Made by a program: the position numbers and the translations under genes
The notes under the pieces: model-generated
Database searches by the model: none
The model's input: the letters and a program-made list of their open reading frames with translations, nothing else
What the model was told of the DNA's origin: nothing
In this document: in pieces, positions 22,317 through 26,042 of the stretch
Position numbering within the stretch: the stretch's first letter is position 1
How the letters are laid out: each line of letters starts with the position of its first letter
DNA from: SIG440 sp045580025
GTDB lineage: Bacteria; Bacillota; Clostridia; Monoglobales; Monoglobaceae
Direction: 5' to 3'
Assembly: GCA_045580025.1 (NCBI GenBank)
Contig: JAZNNB010000002.1
Coordinates: 1-26,042, forward strand
DNA length: 26,042 bases

Positions 22317-23228
22317 ATGGCATTTACTGCACAAGATGTTAAAACTCTCAGAGAAATGACAAACTGTGGTATGATGGACTGCAAAAAGGCTCTTACTGAG
22401 ACCAATGGTGATATGGACAAGGCTGTTGAGTTCCTCAGAGAAAAAGGTCTTGCAACTGCAGCTAAAAAGGCCGGCAGAATTGCTGCTGAAGGTCTTGTTG
22501 CATCAATGGTTTTCGGAAACGTTGGTGTTGTTGTTGAAGTAAACACAGAAACAGACTTTGTTGCAAAGAACGCTGATTTCCAGAAGTTCGTTGCTGACGT
22601 TGCTGAATGTATTGCAAACACAAATCCTGCTGATGTTGAAGCACTTAAAGATACACAGCTTTATGATGGTCAGACTGTTGGCGAAGCACTTACAGAGAAA
22701 ATCGCTACAATCGGCGAAAATATGAACCTCCGTCGTTTCGAAAGATACGAAGGTGTAAACGAAGCTTACATCCATGGCGGTGGCAGAATTGGTGTTCTCG
22801 TAAACTTCAAGCTCGGTGACGAGTCTAAGGCGAGCGACCCTGCATTCCGTGCAGCAGCAAAAGACGTTGCTATGCAGATTGCAGCGGTTATGCCCAAGTA
22901 CGTTAAGAGCGACGAAGTTCCTGCTGATGTCGTTGAGAAGGAAAAGGAAATCCTTAAAGCTCAGGCTCTTAACGAAGGTAAGCCCGCACAAATCGTTGAC
23001 AAAATGGTTGTTGGACGTATCCAGAAGTTCTACAAAGAAGTTTGTCTTGTTGAACAGCCTTACGTAAAAGACGGTGATTTGACGGTTGCTAAATTCCTCA
23101 AGAACGTAGCTGACGAAATCGGTACAGATATCGAAGTTGTTAAATTTGCACGTCTTGAAAAAGGCGAAGGCTTAGAGAAGAGAGTTGACGACTTTGCAGC
23201 TGAAGTTGCAAAGATGGCTGGCAACTAA
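22317..23228 (+). CDS. tsf: Elongation factor Ts
   Basis: EF-Ts exchanges GDP for GTP on EF-Tu. The 303-residue protein has the UBA-like N-terminus (VKTLREMTNCGMMDCKKAL), then GRIAAEGLVA, the conserved TDFVAKN that contacts EF-Tu, HGGGRIGVLV and the C-terminal module. Its last 25 codons and 22 bases beyond the stop are repeated exactly 240 bp downstream. An intrinsic terminator begins 18 nt after the stop. Confidence 0.98.
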   Translation: MAFTAQDVKTLREMTNCGMMDCKKALTETNGDMDKAVEFLREKGLATAAKKAGRIAAEGLVASMVFGNVGVVVEVNTETDFVAKNADFQKFVADVAECIANTNPADVEALKDTQLYDGQTVGEALTEKIATIGENMNLRRFERYEGVNEAYIHGGGRIGVLVNFKLGDESKASDPAFRAAAKDVAMQIAAVMPKYVKSDEVPADVVEKEKEILKAQALNEGKPAQIVDKMVVGRIQKFYKEVCLVEQPYVKDGDLTVAKFLKNVADEIGTDIEVVKFARLEKGEGLEKRVDDFAAEVAKMAGN

Positions 23229-23250
23229 TATTTATTGTCTTTACAAACAG
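23154..23250 (+). repeat. Direct repeat, copy 1 (3' end of tsf)
   Basis: 97 bp, from CTTGAAA to ACAAACAG, identical to 23394-23490. This copy is the functional tsf 3' end and its first terminator bases. Confidence 0.97.
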
Positions 23251-23282
23251 AGTGGGCTTTTGCACACTCTGTTTTCTTTTTC
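23247..23282 (+). terminator. Terminator 1 after tsf
   Basis: ACAGAGTG (23247-23254) pairs with CACTCTGT (23265-23272), followed by TTTTCTTTTT. The first four stem bases belong to the direct repeat. Confidence 0.85.
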
Positions 23283-23393
23283 TTCGACGTATGGTAAAAA
23301 AACTTATGGTTTTTATTCTTTTTACAAAAAACTCTCGTTTTTTGTAACCCTACGTTAAAAACAGTCCACAGGACTGTTTTTATAACACTCCGG
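23283..23393. other. Hairpin-rich spacer between the tsf repeats
   Basis: No gene seen. ACGTA (23287-23291) and TACGT (23351-23355) bracket a perfect 11-bp hairpin TTACAAAAAAC/GTTTTTTGTAA (23322-23347). A second perfect 11-bp hairpin, AAAAACAGTCC/GGACTGTTTTT (23357-23381), follows and looks like another terminator. Confidence 0.65.
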
Positions 23394-23490
23394 CTTGAAA
23401 AAGGCGAAGGCTTAGAGAAGAGAGTTGACGACTTTGCAGCTGAAGTTGCAAAGATGGCTGGCAACTAATATTTATTGTCTTTACAAACAG
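23394..23490 (+). repeat. Direct repeat, copy 2 (orphan tsf 3' fragment)
   Basis: Identical over 97 bp to 23154-23250, including the tsf stop codon, but with no tsf body in front: a duplicated gene end. It is offset by exactly 240 bp. Confidence 0.97.
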
Positions 23491-23518
23491 CACAACCCAA
23501 GAGGTTGTGCTGTTTTTT
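23487..23518 (+). terminator. Terminator 2 after the repeated tsf end
   Basis: ACAGCACAACC (23487-23497) pairs perfectly with GGTTGTGCTGT (23503-23513), followed by TTTTTT. It starts with the same ACAG as terminator 1 but is otherwise different. Confidence 0.92.
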
Positions 23519-23599
23519 GTGCATTTTCGCAAAATTTTACACTCTATTATCCCTTGTTCTATAAAAAACAGAATTTTTTAACTTTTTTTCAAAATATGT

Positions 23600-23628
23600 T
23601 TGAAATTCTACAAAATGTATGTTATAAT
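23600..23628 (+). promoter_or_regulatory. Promoter of nifJ
   Basis: TTGAAA (23600-23605), 17 bp, TATAAT (23623-23628) with TGT in the extended -10. The leader is about 65 nt. Confidence 0.85.
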
Positions 23629-23636
23629 ATATTCTG

Positions 23637-23656
23637 TGTGATTTTGTATAATCACA
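23637..23656. promoter_or_regulatory. Operator-like palindrome at the nifJ start
   Basis: TGTGATT-N6-AATCACA, perfect seven-base arms, covering about +2 to +21 of the nifJ transcript. The arms look like CRP/FNR half sites but the spacing (TGTGA-N10-TCACA) does not fit them, and the Rex pattern also differs. Confidence 0.5.
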
Positions 23657-23702
23657 ACCTTTATAAAATAATTAAATTCATATATTTAAGGAGGCATTTT
23701 TC

Positions 23703-26042
23703 ATGGCTAAAAAAATGAAAACCATGGATGGTAACAGCGCTGCTGCACATTGCGCCTATGCGTTTACAGAAGTTGCTGCTATTTATCCTATCACTCCATC
23801 TTCCAACATGGCTGAAAATGTTGACCAGTGGAGTGCAGACGGTCTGAAGAACATCTTCGGCGAAACAGTTGACGTTGTTGAGATGCAGTCTGAAGCAGGT
23901 GCTGCAGGTGCAGTTCACGGTTCACTTCAGGCAGGTGCTCTTACTACAACATTCACAGCATCACAAGGTCTTCTTCTTATGATCCCCAATATGTACAAAA
24001 TTGCAGGTGAACTTCTTCCTACAGTTTTCCACGTTAGTGCTCGTGCACTTGCTGCTCACGCACTTAACATCTTTGGTGACCATCAGGACGTTATGGCTTG
24101 CCGTCAGACAGGCTTTGCTATGCTGGCATCAGGTAGCGTTCAGGAAACAATGGACCTCGGTGGCGTAGCTCACCTTGCTTCAATCAAGGGCAGAGTTCCC
24201 TTCCTCCACTTCTTCGATGGTTTCAGAACTTCACACGAAATTCAGAAAGTTGAAGTTATGGATTATGAAGACCTCAAAGGCCTTCTTGACTGGGATGCTC
24301 TCAAAGCATTCAAGGATAACGCTCTTAACCCTGAACACCCCGTTCTTCGCGGTACAGCACAGAACGCTGATATCTACTTCCAGGGTAGAGAAGCTGCAAA
24401 CAAATATTATGATGCTATTCCTGATATTGTTGCAGATTATATGAAAGAAATCACAAAAATTACAGGCAGAGAATATAAGCCTTTCAACTACTATGGTGCA
24501 CCTGATGCAACAAAAGTTATCGTTGCTATGGGCTCTGCTTGTGAAGCTATTGAAGAAACAGTTGATTATATCAATGCTCGCGGCGGAAAAGTTGGTGTTG
24601 TCAAAGTTCACCTTTACAGACCTTTCTCTGCTAAATATTTCTTTGATGTAATCCCTGAAACTGTTGAAAAGATTGCAGTTCTTGACAGAACAAAGGAACC
24701 CGGTTCAATCGGCGAACCTCTCTATCTTGATGTTTGCAACCTTTACTACGGAAAAGAAAATGCTCCAAAAATCGTTGGCGGTCGTTATGGTCTTGGTTCA
24801 AAAGACACAACACCTACACAGATTATGGCAGTATACAACAACCTTGACGCAGCAGAACCCAAGAACGGTTTCACAATCGGTATTGTGGATGACGTTACAA
24901 ACCTCTCACTTGAGCTTCCTGAGAAAATCAATGCAGCTCCTGAGGGCACAACACGTTGTAAGTTCTGGGGCTTTGGCTCTGACGGTACTGTTGGTGCTAA
25001 CAAAGATGCTATCAAGATTATCGGTGACAATACAGACCTTTACGCTCAGGCATATTTTGACTATGACTCAAAGAAGTCAGGCGGCGTTACAATGTCTCAC
25101 TTGAGATTCGGTAAAAAGCCTATCAAGTCAACATATCTCCTTGACGAAGCTGACTATATTGCTTGTCACAAGCCTGCATACCTTACACAGTACGACGTAC
25201 TTGAAGGTCTCAAAAAAGGCGGTACATTCCTCCTCAACTGCGTATGGACTCCTGAGGAACTCGAAGAACATCTTCCTGCAAACGTTAAGAAATACCTTGC
25301 AGAAAAAGAAATTGAATTCTACACAATCAACGCAGTAGACGTTGCTGTTAAAGTTGGTCTTGGTCCAAACAGAATCAACATGGTTACACAGAGTGCTTTC
25401 TTTAAGCTCGCTAACGTAATCGACTTTGACAAAGCTGTTGAGCTCATTAAGGGCGCTATCAAGAAAACCTACGGCAAGAAGGGTGACGAAATTGTTAAGA
25501 TGAACTGCGACGCAGTTGACGGTGCTATTGAAGCTCTCGTTAAGATTGACGTTCCTGCTTCTTGGAAAGATGCTGTTGATAAGGATGTTAAGGAAAACAA
25601 CGTTCCTGACTTCATCAAGAACATCGTTCAGCCCGTAAACGCTCAGGCTGGTAACAAGCTCCCCGTTAGCACATTCGCAGGTATCGAAGACGGTACTTTT
25701 GAAACAGGTACTTCAAGATACGAAAAACGTGGTGTTGCTGTAAACGTTCCCGCTTGGGATATCACAAAATGTATCCAGTGTAACCAGTGTTCACTTGTTT
25801 GTCCTCACGCTGCTATCCGTCCTGTTCTCCTTAATGCTGACGAAGCCGCAAAGAAACCTGCAAGTTTTGAAACAAAGGCTGCTACAGGCTTCGCTGGTAT
25901 GGAATACAGAATTCAGGTTTCACCTCTTGACTGTCTTGGCTGCGGCGTTTGTGCTCAGGTTTGTCCTGCTAAGGAAAAGGCACTTACAATGAAGCCAATC
26001 GCAGAAGTTGAATGTGAAGCTCCAAACTGGGAATTCGCTATG
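23703..26042 (+). CDS. nifJ: Pyruvate:ferredoxin (flavodoxin) oxidoreductase, N-terminal 780 residues
   Basis: PFOR converts pyruvate and CoA to acetyl-CoA and CO2, reducing ferredoxin; it is the main pyruvate-oxidising enzyme of anaerobic Clostridia. The frame is open from ATG 23703 (AAGGAGG upstream) to the window edge. Domains in order: the alpha-like pyrimidine-binding domain (FTEVAAIYPITPSSNMAE, SEAGAAGAVHGSLQAGALT); domain II/III (VKVHLYRPFSAKYFFDVIP, DRTKEPGSIGEPLYLDV); the gamma-like domain (FGSDGTVGANKDAIKIIG); and a two-cluster ferredoxin domain (CIQCNQCSLVCP and CLGCGVCAQVCP, about 686-765). Single-chain PFORs have about 1170-1180 residues, so the TPP domain and its proximal cluster cysteines lie beyond the window. 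Confidence 0.98.
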   Translation, partial: MAKKMKTMDGNSAAAHCAYAFTEVAAIYPITPSSNMAENVDQWSADGLKNIFGETVDVVEMQSEAGAAGAVHGSLQAGALTTTFTASQGLLLMIPNMYKIAGELLPTVFHVSARALAAHALNIFGDHQDVMACRQTGFAMLASGSVQETMDLGGVAHLASIKGRVPFLHFFDGFRTSHEIQKVEVMDYEDLKGLLDWDALKAFKDNALNPEHPVLRGTAQNADIYFQGREAANKYYDAIPDIVADYMKEITKITGREYKPFNYYGAPDATKVIVAMGSACEAIEETVDYINARGGKVGVVKVHLYRPFSAKYFFDVIPETVEKIAVLDRTKEPGSIGEPLYLDVCNLYYGKENAPKIVGGRYGLGSKDTTPTQIMAVYNNLDAAEPKNGFTIGIVDDVTNLSLELPEKINAAPEGTTRCKFWGFGSDGTVGANKDAIKIIGDNTDLYAQAYFDYDSKKSGGVTMSHLRFGKKPIKSTYLLDEADYIACHKPAYLTQYDVLEGLKKGGTFLLNCVWTPEELEEHLPANVKKYLAEKEIEFYTINAVDVAVKVGLGPNRINMVTQSAFFKLANVIDFDKAVELIKGAIKKTYGKKGDEIVKMNCDAVDGAIEALVKIDVPASWKDAVDKDVKENNVPDFIKNIVQPVNAQAGNKLPVSTFAGIEDGTFETGTSRYEKRGVAVNVPAWDITKCIQCNQCSLVCPHAAIRPVLLNADEAAKKPASFETKAATGFAGMEYRIQVSPLDCLGCGVCAQVCPAKEKALTMKPIAEVECEAPNWEFAM

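Noticed and set aside
23637..23656. CRP/FNR or Rex site call at nifJ
   Set aside because: TGTGA and TCACA are 10 bp apart rather than 6, and the Rex consensus TTGTGAA-N4-TTCACAA is not matched.
23425..23718. Open frame starting in the second tsf repeat and running into nifJ
   Set aside because: It crosses a strong terminator and the nifJ promoter, in a frame different from tsf; no protein features.

Overview
This window looks like chromosomal DNA from an anaerobic Bacillota of the class Clostridia, probably a gut-type Oscillospirales/Eubacteriales relative. The reasons are AT-rich intergenic DNA, AGGAGG-type ribosome binding sites, a CIRCE-controlled groESL operon, HPr kinase, WhiA, type III pantothenate kinase, the DtxR-like operator pattern at feo, and a large single-chain pyruvate:ferredoxin oxidoreductase. 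The lineage below class level is inference.

Layout. (1) 1-2180: groES-groEL with a CIRCE operator. groES carries an in-frame TAA fifteen codons before its natural end, yet the downstream coding is conserved. (2) 2180-3802: a 1.6-kb accessory patch bracketed by imperfect inverted repeats. It holds a DUF559 (Vsr-like) nuclease gene packed exactly between two structured terminal inverted repeats, then a roughly 205-nt pseudoknotted RNA with its own promoter and terminator, then an orphan two-TM membrane protein. (3) 3818-6175: a polar amino-acid ABC importer (lipoprotein, terminator hairpin, permease, ATPase). (4) 6187-8457: coaX, an ECF S-component (probably for pantothenate) and tcdA, convergent on hpf. 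(5) 8472-17338, minus strand: hpf on its own promoter, and the operon hprK - PHP phosphatase - murB - whiA - dnaE - CDF metal efflux. The rapZ and yvcK genes that often precede whiA are absent. (6) 17383-17628: tRNA-Asp and tRNA-Thr. (7) 17631-21278, minus strand: feoA-feoB-small Cys-rich protein with three palindromic operator candidates, then an EamA exporter with its own promoter and palindrome. (8) 21358-23518: rpsB-tsf with a structured leader and a duplicated Shine-Dalgarno segment; the 3' end of tsf plus its terminator start is duplicated exactly 240 bp downstream. (9) 23600-26042: nifJ, running off the window.

Most genes are housekeeping: chaperonin, translation, replication, cell wall, iron uptake, CoA precursor supply and pyruvate oxidation. 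Iron import (feo) plausibly feeds the iron-sulfur enzyme NifJ, and the coaX/ECF pair supports its CoA supply. The best candidates for undescribed biology are the DUF559 terminal-repeat cassette and the pseudoknotted RNA in 2180-3802, followed by the interrupted groES and the tsf 3' duplication. All family names come from motif reading by eye; no database search was run.
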